Below, piece by piece: positions 45,213 to 54,907 of a stretch of DNA of 64,000 nucleotides; the first letter of the stretch is position 1; every line of letters begins with the position of its first letter. This DNA is from DATGPD01 sp041398565 (GTDB lineage Bacteria > Planctomycetota > UBA1135 > UBA2386): contig JAWKUN010000002.1 in assembly GCA_041398565.1 (NCBI GenBank), positions 2,046,001 to 2,110,000 of the forward strand, given 5' to 3'. Under the pieces are notes generated by a model, which did no database searches, had not been told where the DNA came from, and worked only from the letters and a program-made list of their open reading frames with translations. Position numbers and translations under genes: made by a program.

Positions 45213-46361
45213 TCACGACGGCGGCCTCGGCATGGCGCTCTCCAGGTAGGCCCGCACGTCGTCGCGTCCGCCGTGCCTGGCCCAGTGGACGGGCCGGCCC
45301 TTCCAGATCTTGTCGCACTGGTCGAGCCGAGCACCACGCTCGACCAGAGTCACGACCACGTCCATGTGTCCGGCGAGCGCGGCCTGGTGCAAGGGGGTCG
45401 CGTGTGCGTGCATGCCGCTCGGGTTGTAGCGATCGGGATCGGCCCCGGCGTCGAGCAGCAGCCGGACGGCCTCGGTGTGGCCGAGCATGGCCGCCAGCGC
45501 CAGGGCGGCCTGGACGTCTGCCGGGGCGGCGCGCACCACCATGTGCGCGACTTGCTCCGTCCGCCCGAGCCCGGCTGCCAGCGTCAGGTCGTCGACCTTG
45601 GCGCCGCGCGACACCAACAGCTCGGCTGCTTCGACGAACCCGAACAGCAGCGCCGTGCGCACGTTGGTGGCCCTGTGGAACCCATCGGCGTCTGCCCCGT
45701 GGTCGAGCAGCAGTGCCACCAACGGCAACTGGACGCCCGCCTGCGCCGGGTGTGTGCTCGAGACCAGGAGGCTCATCGTGGTGTGCTCGCCGCCGTACAG
45801 CGAGGCGAGGGCGTCGACCTCCGCTCCGGCCTGCAGCAGGCAGCGCGCGATCGCAACCGCGTTCGGTGGCGTCTTCTGCCGGTGTGCTTCGACGCCGTTG
45901 GCGGCCACGTAGTGCAGCAGCGTCGCGCGGTGGACGGGCGGATCGAAGCAAGTGACCCGCGTCGAGCGCGCGTGCACGAGATCGGGGTGTGCGGCGAGCA
46001 AGGCCTCGAGGGACGCCGAGTCACCGGTGACCAGCGCTTCCACGGCCAGCTCGAACGCACACACCGGCGAGGCGGGCGTCGCGATCGCCGTCACGTGCGC
46101 CGCGAGCGCGTCCCAGTCGCGGTAGCTCAGGAACCGCGCCAGCGCCAGGCGCGCGGCCGCTGCGTCGAGAGTGGCAGTCTCGAGTTCGCCCGGGGCAAGT
46201 TCGCGCGGCTTCCAGGGAACGTCGGGGTCACGGAAGTGCGGGTGGCTCTTGTGGACGAGTGCGAGCGCGTCGCCGTCGCCAGCCGCGAAGGCCAGGCGCA
46301 GCTGCTCGGCACGCGCTTCGTATTCGGCGAGCGGCGCCCGCAGCGGAGGGAGTGGGATCAT
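45213..46361 (-). CDS. Ankyrin-repeat protein
   Basis: The 382-residue protein carries about five ankyrin units in the C-terminal two thirds ('LPLVALLLDHGADADGFHRA', 'LGHTEAVRLLLDAGADPDRY', 'TPLHQAALAGHMDVVVTLVE'), so it is a protein-binding scaffold. The N-terminal 130 residues are helical and lack a named domain. ATG 46361 is preceded by an AGGTG; a GTG 9 nt upstream (46370) is an alternative. There is no signal peptide, so it probably acts in the cytoplasm. Confidence 0.85.
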   Translation of the reverse strand: MIPLPPLRAPLAEYEARAEQLRLAFAAGDGDALALVHKSHPHFRDPDVPWKPRELAPGELETATLDAAAARLALARFLSYRDWDALAAHVTAIATPASPVCAFELAVEALVTGDSASLEALLAAHPDLVHARSTRVTCFDPPVHRATLLHYVAANGVEAHRQKTPPNAVAIARCLLQAGAEVDALASLYGGEHTTMSLLVSSTHPAQAGVQLPLVALLLDHGADADGFHRATNVRTALLFGFVEAAELLVSRGAKVDDLTLAAGLGRTEQVAHMVVRAAPADVQAALALAAMLGHTEAVRLLLDAGADPDRYNPSGMHAHATPLHQAALAGHMDVVVTLVERGARLDQCDKIWKGRPVHWARHGGRDDVRAYLESAMPRPPS

Positions 46362-46580
46362 GGGCTGCACCTGCTGCTGTCGGCAGCGTAGTCCGCCGGG
46401 TAGCTCGATGCGCTACGCTCGAACCGCATGAGTTGGCGCAGGTCATCTGGGAGCCACCGGCCCACGCTCGACTTGCACCGCGAACGCCTGCTGAAGCTGC
46501 AGGAACGAGTCCGGCAAGTTCGGCGAATTCTCGCGTCGCGCGAACGCGCGGCAGCCGGCGCGGGCTCCAGGCCGTCGGTG

Positions 46581-46600
46581 TTCAGCGGTGGAGCCTGGCT
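46581..46600 (-). repeat. REP-like hairpin repeat, half copy 4
   Basis: The bases TTCAGCGGTGGAGCCTGGCT are the exact reverse complement of one hairpin arm plus loop of copies 2 and 3. The other arm is missing. The element supplies the stop codon of the adjacent frameshifted gene. Confidence 0.6.
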
Positions 46601-47901
46601 GGCAAGTGGCCGTCGGCGGCGACCTCGAACAGCAGGCGCTCGCTGCCGCCTGGCCCCGGCTCGAGCGCGAAGCGACCGCGATCTTCGGTCCGCGTGCTGA
46701 CGCCGGCGACGCGCACGCGCGCGTCCGCAAGCGGTTCGCCCGTCTCGCTGCGCCACGTGCCCCTCGATCCGCGACACGGGCGCGTCCAGCGCCACGGTCA
46801 GCGTCGTCGGTCGCTGCGGATCGAGCTGCACCGGGCGGCGTGCGGTCGGGTGCGCCCCCGCATCGACAACGACGTCGTAGGCGCGGTCCGTGGCTTCGGT
46901 CGCGTCCGGGCCCAGCGGTAGGAACGGCAACGTGGCGCGACCGTCCGCATCGGTAGGGGCGGAGAACAGCAAGAGCACCGCCGGATGCACGCCGAGGATC
47001 GGCGACGGTTCCGGCCGCAGGGTTCCGAGCGGCTCCCAGCGCGGTTCGGCCACGACGCGCGCACCGGCGACGGGACGGGCGCCGCCGTCGATCACCTTCA
47101 CCGTCAGCCCGGCGGTGGCGAACGGTTGCACGTCGACGTCGAGTCCGCGCCGGGCGCGCGTCGCGTCGACGCCGGCACAGCCGGCACCGTGCGGAGGGAC
47201 GGCGACGAGGAGGGTGTCGGAGCCAGGCAAGACGCGGTCATCGGCCACGAACTCGCCGGCGGCGTCGGTCCGCGCCAGCGGCAGCAGGTCGCACAGCACC
47301 GAGGCCGGGCGCGACATGGCCCCGACCCGCATCGTGCTCAGGGAGACGAGCACGTGCGCCTCGGCGATGGGGGCGCCGCGCGCATCGACGACGCGGCCAC
47401 GCACACCGGTGCCCGACGGCACCAGCACGCGACCGAGGTCGACGGTGCGCGTGCTCGCCGCCGTGTCGGGGGCGTCCGGGAACGACGGCCGCAGCGCCGC
47501 GCGCTGCGGCGCGCGCACCCACACCACCGGGTGCCGGGCGGTGAGTTCGTCCTCGATGGCGACGCGGAAGGAATCGTCCACCGCCGACGCTGCTCGAAGG
47601 ACGCCCGCCGTGGCGAAGCCACGCTGTGCGGGGCCAGCGTGACCTCGCCGCCGGCGATCGGCGCCAGGGTCTTCTCGTCGACGAGCGTCCCGGTGACGGT
47701 GAGGCGTGGGACCCCAGGTAGGGGCGCGCGCGCCGCGACGGTCGCGACGTTCGTGGCGGTCGTCGTCGGCGACGCCTCGGCCGCCGGCGGTGGCACGACT
47801 CTTTGCGGCCTCGGCGTCGATCGGCCGCCGGCGGTGGCCGTCGCCGGCCAGCCACTCCACGTCGCGAAGCCCACCACCAGCGCGATCACCACTCCGGCCA
47901 T
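46582..47901 (-). pseudogene. Frameshifted membrane-anchored carboxypeptidase-regulatory/Ig-like domain protein
   Basis: Three reading frames must be joined to restore one protein. The N-terminal part (from ATG 47901 'MAGVVIALVVGFATW' or GTG 47976) holds a membrane helix and 'TVTGTLVDEKTLAPIAGGEV'. The frame shifts near 47615-47625 into 'GFATAGVLRAASAVDDSFRV' and 'VRGRVVDARGAPIAEAHVLV'. It shifts again near 46775 (GGGG run) into 'RSETGEPLADARVRVAGVST', ending at a TGA in a half REP-like repeat. The pieces are carboxypeptidase-regulatory-like (beta-sandwich) repeats common in planctomycete surface proteins. Either the gene is dead or the assembly has two indels; the GGGG run would be a typical indel site. 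Confidence 0.7.
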
Positions 47902-48142
47902 GAACTTGGGTTTGCTCGCACGCAACGCCGTTTCGGCACATGCGTGGGCACGCCGGCGGGCCGGTCCGCCGTCCACGGGCAGGATCTCGGCGGTCCCCCA
48001 TGTAGACGTCCGGGTTCATGCGGGTCGAAGGCACGCGCGCGGCGACCCAGGAGGGCGATCTCCAGAGCGATGGCGATGCCGCGCCGGTTCGTGGCCGACG
48101 TCGCGTTCCTTCGGGTGCGCGTCAGAACCTCCGCCGACGGGC

Positions 48143-48148
48143 TACACT
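48143..48148 (+). promoter_or_regulatory. Candidate -10 (TACACT) for the double sulfatase
   Basis: TACACT ends 10 nt before ATG 48159, in line with the near-leaderless pattern of other genes here. Confidence 0.4.
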
Positions 48149-48158
48149 CCCGTCCCGC

Positions 48159-50999
48159 ATGAGCTACGCCGTTCCGCTCGCGCTCGCCGCAGCGATCCTG
48201 TTCGGCCCGCCCCCGACCCAGCTGCGCGCGCAGAGACAAGCCGGCACCGAGCGGTTGCCGAACATCGTGATCGTCTACGCCGACGACCTCGGCTATGGCG
48301 ACCTGTCCTGCTACAACGAGCACGCGGGCTACGCGACGCCGCGCATCGACCGCCTCGCCGCCGAAGGCGTTCGGTTCACCGACGCCCACAGCCCGTGCAC
48401 GATCTGCTCCCCGTCGCGCTACGGGCTGCTGTCGGGCAACCTGGTCTTGCGGACCGGCCGTGGGCCGCGCGCGTTCGAAGGACCCGGAGGCCCGAGCTAC
48501 CTGGCACCCGGCGTACCGACCCTCGCCGACATGCTGCGCGCACAGGGCTACCGGACCGCAGTGTTCGGCAAGTGGCACCTCGGGCTCACCTGGTTCGACG
48601 CGGACGGCAAGAAGCTCGCCGGCGGCTTCGACAACGCGCGCCGGATCGATTACGCGCGCAGTTGTCCGCTGGTCGACGGTCCGCAGGCGCGCGGCTTCGA
48701 CGTGTCGTTCGTGACGCCGAACTGTCCGACGACCGACCCCTTGTACCTGTACATCGAGAACGGCACGGTGGTGGCACCGGCGACCGAGCAGCACCGCAGC
48801 GCCACGCTGCCGAACCCGGGTGGCAAGTGGCGCTGGGACAACGACGAAGGCATCAAGTCGCCCGGCTACCACTTCGTCGACGCGGACGTGCTGTTCTACG
48901 AGCGGGCGCTCGGGTTCGTCCGCGACCAGCGCGCGCACCACGCGGAGCAGCCGTTCTTCCTGCTGCTGTGCACGCAGATCGCCCACGCGCCCGTGCTGCC
49001 GGCGCCGGGCTTCGAGGACGCGACCGCGGCCGGACCGCGCGGCGACTTCGTTCGCGAGCTCGACACGCTCACCGGCCGGCTGCTCGACCTGCTCGACGAG
49101 CTCGGAATCGCCGACGACACGCTGTTGCTGCTGTCTTCGGACAACGGTCCGGAGACGCGGCACACGGTCTGGATGCGCCACGATCACCACCACGACCCGG
49201 CGGGCGGCTTCCGCGGCATGAAGCGCGACGGCTGGGAGGGCGGCCACCGTGTGCCGCTCATCGCGCGCTGGCCGGGGAGGATTCCGGCCGGTCGCGTGAC
49301 GTCGCAGCTGGCCAACGCGACGGATCTGTACGCGACGCTCGCGTCGCTGACCGGCCACGCGCTCTCGGACGACGTCGCCGTCGACAGCTTCGACCTGCTG
49401 CCGGTGCTGGCCGGCCGGCAGCCCGAGGACCGACCCGTGCGTCCGCACATGCTGACCCAGAGCTTCCGCGGCGAGTTCCAGCTGCGCTCGGGTTCGTGGA
49501 AGCTGCTCGCCCACCAGGGCTCGGGTGGCAACCGCTACGATCGCGGTGAGCTGGCCGAGTTCGCTGGGCCCGAGCGGGCGCCCGAGGCGCCGGGACAGCT
49601 CTACGACCTCGCGCGTGATCCGGGCGAGACGCAGAACCTGTGGTTCGACGAGCCGGCGCGGCGTGCCGAACTGCTGCAGCTGCTCGCCAAGTGCACCCGC
49701 ACGGATGCGGGCCGCACGGCGCCGACCGGCCGCACGCCGCTCGGCCTGTCGGCCTTGCCCCGAGCGGCCGCGGCCGGCGACGTAGCGCCCGCACGGTCGC
49801 GGCCCAACGTGGTGCTGATCGTGTCGGACGACCAAGCGTTCTGCGACTACGGCTTCATGGGCAGCGACGCCGTCCGCACGCCGAGCCTCGACCAGCTCGC
49901 CGCAAAGGGTCTGGTCTACACCCGCGGCTACGCCACGCCGGTGTGCTCGCCGTCGCTCGCGACGCTGCTGACCGGCCGGTATCCGCACGAGCACGGCATC
50001 ACCGGCAACGACCTGACCGCCGCGGGCCGCGACCGCAGTGCGCTCAAGGCGCGGCTGCTCGCCAACCCGGTGTTGCTGCCGCGCGCGCTGACCGACGCCG
50101 GCTACCTGACGATGCAGACCGGCAAGCTGTGGAACACGACGTACCGCGACGTCGGGTTCACGCACGGCATGACCGACCAGGGCTCCCGCCACGGCGACCA
50201 CGGCCTGTCGATCGGCCGCGAGGGCATGGCGCCGATCCTCGAGTTCGTCGACACGGCCGTGGCCGCCGGCAAGCCGTTCTTCGTCTGGTACGCGCCGATG
50301 CTGCCGCACCAGCCACACAACCCTTCCGCCGAACGCCTGGCGCGCCAGCGCGGCAAAGGCCCGAACGAGCCGGCCGAGAAGTACCACGCCATGGTCGAGT
50401 GGCTCGACGACACGATCGGCGAACTCGACCGCCATCTGCACGACCGCGGCGCCGCCGACGACACGCTGGTCGTGTACCTGGCGGACAACGGCTGGGATGG
50501 CGCCGGCGGTCTCGCGTCGCGGCGGGCGAAGCTGACGCCGTACGAGCTCGGCATCCGCACACCGATCGTGCTGCGCTGGCCGGGACACGTGCTCCCCGGA
50601 CGCGACGAGGAACACCTGGCGTCGATCGTCGACGTCGTGCCGACCATCCTGCGCGCTGCGGGCATCGAATCGCCCGCGTCCGTTCCCGGGATCGACCTGA
50701 GCGACGCCACGGCCGTCGCTGCGCGCCGAACGATCTTCGTCGAGGCCTTCACGCACGACATCCTCGACCTCGAGGATCCACGCGCGAGCGTCACCGCGCA
50801 GGTGGTGATCGATGGCTGGCACAAGCTGATCCTGCCCGGCACGACGCGTCCGAAGCGGGCGCACGCCGCGGCGCCGACGGCGCCGGAGCTGTTCGACCTG
50901 CGCGTGGACCCGCTCGAGACGACCGACCTCGCCGCGCAACAGCCGGAGACCGTCGCGCGGTTGCGAGATCTGCAACGGGCGTTCTGGCGCGTGCGCTGA
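48159..50999 (+). CDS. Tandem fused double sulfatase, secreted
   Basis: This 946-residue protein joins two sulfatase domains in one frame. Domain 1 (about 30-515) begins after a signal peptide, with the alkaline-phosphatase-fold start 'LPNIVIVYADDLGYGDLSCY' and the FGE target 'CTICSPSRYGLLSG' (CxPSR), so its Cys can become formylglycine. Domain 2 (about 548-946) begins 'RPNVVLIVSDDQAFCDYGFM' and has 'PVCSPSLATLLTGRYPHEHG'. There the usual Arg of CxPxR is Leu, so modification is doubtful. The order resembles two secreted sulfatases fused after loss of a signal peptide. Substrate is probably a sulfated polysaccharide. The linker (about 515-545) is Ala/Arg-rich. Confidence 0.93.
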   Translation: MSYAVPLALAAAILFGPPPTQLRAQRQAGTERLPNIVIVYADDLGYGDLSCYNEHAGYATPRIDRLAAEGVRFTDAHSPCTICSPSRYGLLSGNLVLRTGRGPRAFEGPGGPSYLAPGVPTLADMLRAQGYRTAVFGKWHLGLTWFDADGKKLAGGFDNARRIDYARSCPLVDGPQARGFDVSFVTPNCPTTDPLYLYIENGTVVAPATEQHRSATLPNPGGKWRWDNDEGIKSPGYHFVDADVLFYERALGFVRDQRAHHAEQPFFLLLCTQIAHAPVLPAPGFEDATAAGPRGDFVRELDTLTGRLLDLLDELGIADDTLLLLSSDNGPETRHTVWMRHDHHHDPAGGFRGMKRDGWEGGHRVPLIARWPGRIPAGRVTSQLANATDLYATLASLTGHALSDDVAVDSFDLLPVLAGRQPEDRPVRPHMLTQSFRGEFQLRSGSWKLLAHQGSGGNRYDRGELAEFAGPERAPEAPGQLYDLARDPGETQNLWFDEPARRAELLQLLAKCTRTDAGRTAPTGRTPLGLSALPRAAAAGDVAPARSRPNVVLIVSDDQAFCDYGFMGSDAVRTPSLDQLAAKGLVYTRGYATPVCSPSLATLLTGRYPHEHGITGNDLTAAGRDRSALKARLLANPVLLPRALTDAGYLTMQTGKLWNTTYRDVGFTHGMTDQGSRHGDHGLSIGREGMAPILEFVDTAVAAGKPFFVWYAPMLPHQPHNPSAERLARQRGKGPNEPAEKYHAMVEWLDDTIGELDRHLHDRGAADDTLVVYLADNGWDGAGGLASRRAKLTPYELGIRTPIVLRWPGHVLPGRDEEHLASIVDVVPTILRAAGIESPASVPGIDLSDATAVAARRTIFVEAFTHDILDLEDPRASVTAQVVIDGWHKLILPGTTRPKRAHAAAPTAPELFDLRVDPLETTDLAAQQPETVARLRDLQRAFWRVR

Positions 51000-51105
51000 C
51001 AGCCGCCGTCGTTCGGGTCGCCTTCGACCCGCAATGCGGTGCGTGGCCTCCTGGCATCGGATCGCTCGGCTGGCCGCGGCGGCCCGAACCGATGGCGCGA
51101 AGCGT

Positions 51106-51410
51106 CGACGAGGTGAGCGCGACCGTGGATCCGATGACGATCATGGCCGGGAAGCCGTACACCACGCAGCGGTTGAACACCGCTTCGCGGCAGGAAGCGA
51201 TGGTGCAGGCGTACGCCAGGCTGCCGGGGACGATGGTCGGTGTGTGCCCGTCGACGTCTTCGAGTAGCACGCGACCGTCGTTGGCGAAGAGCCGCATGGC
51301 GGGATAGACCCCCGGCACCGACGCGACGATCACGCTGCGCAGCACGAACTGCCGCCCCGCCGGCAAACCGGTGATCTCCAGCCACGGCCGGCGCCGTGAG
51401 CGCGCTGCTG
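51106..51410. repeat. Segmental duplication unit A (beta-helix part), copy 1
   Basis: It is nearly identical to 55226-55529, with few substitutions. This copy has one extra base (a G near 51381) that breaks its reading frame. Confidence 0.9.
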
Positions 51411-51652
51411 GTGATCTCTACCTGGCCTCGACCGAGCACTGTGAGCGTCTTGCCGGTCGTGAAGCCGTCGTAGGTGCCGGCGCGCACCAACAGGGTGTCA
51501 CCGTCGGCCGCCGCCGCGACCGCCGGTGGGATGTCGGTGAAGTCGGTGCCGGCGCCGTTGGCTTGATCGGCGACCCAGGTGCGACCTTACGCCGCCGCGG
51601 CGATCGGCAACAAGCAGGGCAGGACGACGCGTTTGACGAGTGTGGTCGACAT
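51106..51652 (-). pseudogene. Dead right-handed beta-helix gene (nonsense, frameshift, 3' truncation)
   Basis: ATG 51652 (GAGAAG upstream) starts a signal-like peptide, MSTTLVKRVVLPCLLPIAAA. It meets a TAA after codon 21 where 'GCGCAAGGT' (Ala-Gln-Gly, a natural cleavage site) is expected. The same frame then continues 'TWVADQANGAGTDFTDIPPA' and 'DGDTLLVRAGTYDGFTTGKT', the start of a beta-helix protein. A 1-nt insertion near 51381 shifts the frame before 'GLPAGRQFVLRSVIVASVPG'. Homology to unit B ends at 51106, so the gene is also truncated. The two lesions plus truncation make decay more likely than sequencing error. Confidence 0.8.
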
Positions 51653-51973
51653 CGGATTCTTCTCGGTGGTTCTCCCGGTTGGGTCTTTTCGGTGCGGCCC
51701 CGGTGGGACCATCCTCCCGCGTCGGCGCACCTCGAGCAAGCCGCGCCGAGCCCCGCCACGCGCCGAGCCCGGGTGCACCCGCGCAGCCACCGCGGATCGA
51801 GGGGCGGCGGGGTCCCGTGGGCCGGCCGCCGCTCGGAGCACCCCGCCCAAGCCCCGCCGGCATCCAGCCCGAGGACGGCCACTCCCGCCCGCCACCTTGC
51901 GACGCCTACGCGAGCTGCGAGGGCGGCCGGCGCCGACGGCTTGGCCGTCGACCCAGAGGTCAGCCGCCTGCCG

Positions 51974-54907
51974 TCACGTCCCGATCACCATGTGCACGGC
52001 GCTGCTGAACGCCTGATTGCCGCTGCCGGAGAAGTCGCCGAGCATGTTCTGGAGGATCAGCTCGAGGCCGTCCAATCCCGCCGGGATCGGCAGCGTGCCC
52101 GTGTGGGTCGTGCCGGACGATTGGAACCAGACATCGATCGTGGCCCAGAAGTCCGCGAGATCGAAGTAGAGCCAGCAGTCGTTGCCGTACGGCAAGAACG
52201 GCTTGCTTGGCACACCGACGAACGTCGCGCCGTACCAACCCACGGGAACGTGGGTCGACAGCAGAATCTGGGTCTGCCCCCCCACCGGGTTGGTGGCGGC
52301 GAGTTCTGGAAACGGCGTGCTCGGTCCGCATCCGGTCCCCTCCTTCCACGCCGTAGCGCCGGCGTCGTAGACCCACAGCTCCCGTCCCTCCGCGCTGGTC
52401 ACGGCGGAGAAGTAGAACTGGTTCTTCGACTGGAAGAACCGCGGCCGGGCGCCGTAGCAGGTCATCGCCGGATCGACGGCAGTCGCCCCGGTGATGTCGG
52501 CAACGCGTCGCGTGCCCACATCGGTCCCGTCGGTGATCCATAGCTCGACGCCGTGCCCCGCCACGCCGTCCGACGCCCGGAACAGCGCCCGCCCGTGGCC
52601 GGCGGGCGTCATCAGCCGCGGCTCACCGCTGTTCGGGATACCGAACCGGCTCCCGGGATCGATGTCCTTGACGAGAACCGTTCCCGCGGCGGTGCCGTCG
52701 GTCTTCCACAGCTCGTAGCCATGCGCGTCGTCCCATGCCCGGAACACGGCCTCACCGTTCTGCAGGTCGGCGAACCAGCCAGGCTCCGAGCCGCGGGAGC
52801 CCGGGACCAGGTCGGCGATCATGCGCGTGCCGGCGACAGTGCCGTCGGAGAACCATGGCTCGGGGCCGGTCGCGGCGGTGCCATGCGTGAACAGCACACC
52901 GTTGCCAAAGGGCGTGATCGACGCGCCCCCGTCCGTCAGCTGGAACACCCCCGCAACCCCATCGCTCACGAACAGACCATCGCCATTCGTCGTTCCGTCC
53001 CTCGCTGCGAACACGAACCGGCCACCAGTGTTGAACAGCTCGGTGAAGTTCCGATCCGGTCCGAGTGGCAGTCCTGTCGACACGCCCGGGATCATGTCGC
53101 TGAAGAGGGATGCCGTTTGCCCGTCAGTTCGCCACGGCTCTACGCCATGGAGCCCGTCGTCGGCCCAGAAGTAGATCCAACCGTGTACCAAGGAGAGGTT
53201 GCGCGGATCCGGGCTGCCCGGTACCTGGCGAATCGTGAAGAACTGACCCGCGGCTTGGCGGAGTCCGGTCCACCCCGTGGAGTCAGTTTCCGCCAAGAGG
53301 GGATCCTGAATGGTCCCGTCGAGGGGTCGTAACGGGCAGATGTATGCGGGCTCCCCAGCCGGGATGTCGAAAGCCCGGAGCGTGGTCGGGTCCACGTACC
53401 ACAAGGCTTCTGCTTGCGAGATCTGGTCATTGCGGGCAGCCAACCAGAATGGGCCGTCGCCGTCCGCCATCAGATCAACGTTGCTGCTGGGGTTGCCCGC
53501 GAGATTGGCGATCATGGCTGTGCCCGCAGCCGTGAGATTCGTTTTCCATGGTTCACGTCCCACCGCGCCGTCGGAAGCCGCAAAGAGCAGGTCATTGCCC
53601 AATCGGACGAATCTCGAATGTCGTGGGGGTGCATAGCCTGGTTCGCCCGTTCCTCGCACACCATCCCCATTCGGGTCGAGGTCGACCACCATCCTCGTGC
53701 CGGCGGCAGTGCCATCGGTCATCCAGAGTTCACGGCCATGCACGCCATCGTCCGCGGTGAACGCCACGAATCCGCCGAACTCGACAAGCTCCTCCGGATC
53801 GGACCTGTTGACACCCGGATTGATGTCGGCAACCAATTGTGTGCCGGAGATCGAACCATCCGTGATCCAAAGCTCACGTCCGTGCACGCCATCGTCCGCA
53901 GTGAACAACACGCGACCGCTCAGCTCTGTCAACCAAGTTGGCCGCGAACTATCACCTCCGGGCAACAAATCGATGAAGGGAGCCGTATGGCCGGTGGCGA
54001 TGCTGGTCACCCAGAGCTCGACGCCACTCGTGCCGTCATCCGCCGCGAAGAGGACGGTGGGGACCGGAGCGGAGATGATCCTGGTGGCGCCGTAGGGAGA
54101 CGAAGAGCCATTGAGGTTGATGTCACTGACCATGCGTGTCCCTGAGGCCGTCCCATCCGTGACCCATAACTCCCTTCCATGCACGCCGTCATTAGCGGCG
54201 AAGAGCACGTGGCCGGGCACGTCGGATTGATAGAATATCCCAGGGCCCGAGTCTCCCGACGCGTTGATGTCTGCCACCATTCGAGTACCGGCGTTCGTGC
54301 CGTCCGTTGCCCATAGCTCCCGTCCATGGATCCCGTCGTTAGCGGCGAAGTACGCGAGCCCGGTCACCGGGTCGGCCGTGAATTCGTAGAAAACAAAGGA
54401 CTCCGGAAAGTCCATCAGCATGCGAGTCCCAGAGCTGGTGCCGTCGCTGATCCAGGGATCAAGACCATGCACTCCGTCATTCCCGTTGAAGAGCAGCAGA
54501 CCGCCGGGAAGGACCGTCGAGCCATGCATTGTCGCTCCGGAGTCAGCGCCAGGCCAGATATCCTTGATGAGTTGAACGCCCGAACTGCCTTGCTTCCAAA
54601 GCTCTTGGCCAATGGCGCCGTTGCTGGCGGTGAAGAACAGCGTGGTGCCGGCCACCCTGAGCTCGTCCACATACGCGCTGCCGTTCGGGTTGATGTCGCG
54701 CACCATCAACGCTCGCGAGCCGTCAGTTCGCCACAGCTCTCGGCCGGCCTCGGTCTCGGCCGAGAAGTAGCACCAGGCTCCCAGCGTCACGAAGGCGCGG
54801 GGATCGCTGGATTGCTCCGGCAGCACGTCAAGGAACAGGCGCGGGTTCTGGCTAGCAAGGGCTGGTGCGAGGACGAAGACGGCGACGGCGACAGTGGTGG
54901 TTCTCAT
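51974..54907 (-). CDS. Secreted ELWxTDGT-repeat protein
   Basis: This is a 977-residue protein from ATG 54907, with AGGAG 8 nt upstream and a signal peptide (MRTTTVAVAVFVLAPALASQ). About 15 repeats of roughly 50-60 residues have the pattern 'GRELWxTDGTxxGTxxVxDI', for example 'GRELWATDGTNAGTRMVADI' and 'GRELWVTDGTASGTRMVSDI'. This marks the ELWxxDGT family, predicted propeller-like surface proteins. The last 80 residues form a separate tail ('FVGVPSKPFLPYGNDCWLYF') that also occurs at 55519-55762. The upstream open frame up to 55774 is fortuitous continuation, not part of this gene. Confidence 0.9.
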   Translation of the reverse strand: MRTTTVAVAVFVLAPALASQNPRLFLDVLPEQSSDPRAFVTLGAWCYFSAETEAGRELWRTDGSRALMVRDINPNGSAYVDELRVAGTTLFFTASNGAIGQELWKQGSSGVQLIKDIWPGADSGATMHGSTVLPGGLLLFNGNDGVHGLDPWISDGTSSGTRMLMDFPESFVFYEFTADPVTGLAYFAANDGIHGRELWATDGTNAGTRMVADINASGDSGPGIFYQSDVPGHVLFAANDGVHGRELWVTDGTASGTRMVSDINLNGSSSPYGATRIISAPVPTVLFAADDGTSGVELWVTSIATGHTAPFIDLLPGGDSSRPTWLTELSGRVLFTADDGVHGRELWITDGSISGTQLVADINPGVNRSDPEELVEFGGFVAFTADDGVHGRELWMTDGTAAGTRMVVDLDPNGDGVRGTGEPGYAPPRHSRFVRLGNDLLFAASDGAVGREPWKTNLTAAGTAMIANLAGNPSSNVDLMADGDGPFWLAARNDQISQAEALWYVDPTTLRAFDIPAGEPAYICPLRPLDGTIQDPLLAETDSTGWTGLRQAAGQFFTIRQVPGSPDPRNLSLVHGWIYFWADDGLHGVEPWRTDGQTASLFSDMIPGVSTGLPLGPDRNFTELFNTGGRFVFAARDGTTNGDGLFVSDGVAGVFQLTDGGASITPFGNGVLFTHGTAATGPEPWFSDGTVAGTRMIADLVPGSRGSEPGWFADLQNGEAVFRAWDDAHGYELWKTDGTAAGTVLVKDIDPGSRFGIPNSGEPRLMTPAGHGRALFRASDGVAGHGVELWITDGTDVGTRRVADITGATAVDPAMTCYGARPRFFQSKNQFYFSAVTSAEGRELWVYDAGATAWKEGTGCGPSTPFPELAATNPVGGQTQILLSTHVPVGWYGATFVGVPSKPFLPYGNDCWLYFDLADFWATIDVWFQSSGTTHTGTLPIPAGLDGLELILQNMLGDFSGSGNQAFSSAVHMVIGT
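51999..52242. repeat. Segmental duplication unit C (tail domain), copy 1
   Basis: It aligns with 55519-55762 over 244 nt with no gap and about 15 substitutions. It encodes the C-terminal tail of the ELWxTDGT protein. Confidence 0.9.

Noticed and set aside
46428..46700. Plus-strand 90-codon ORF (MSWRRSSGSHRPTLDLHRER) with a TACGCT 8 nt upstream
   Set aside because: Its second half is antisense to the clearly coding minus-strand gene end, and the part over the repeat is REP sequence. Only about 45 codons are free, too few to support a gene.
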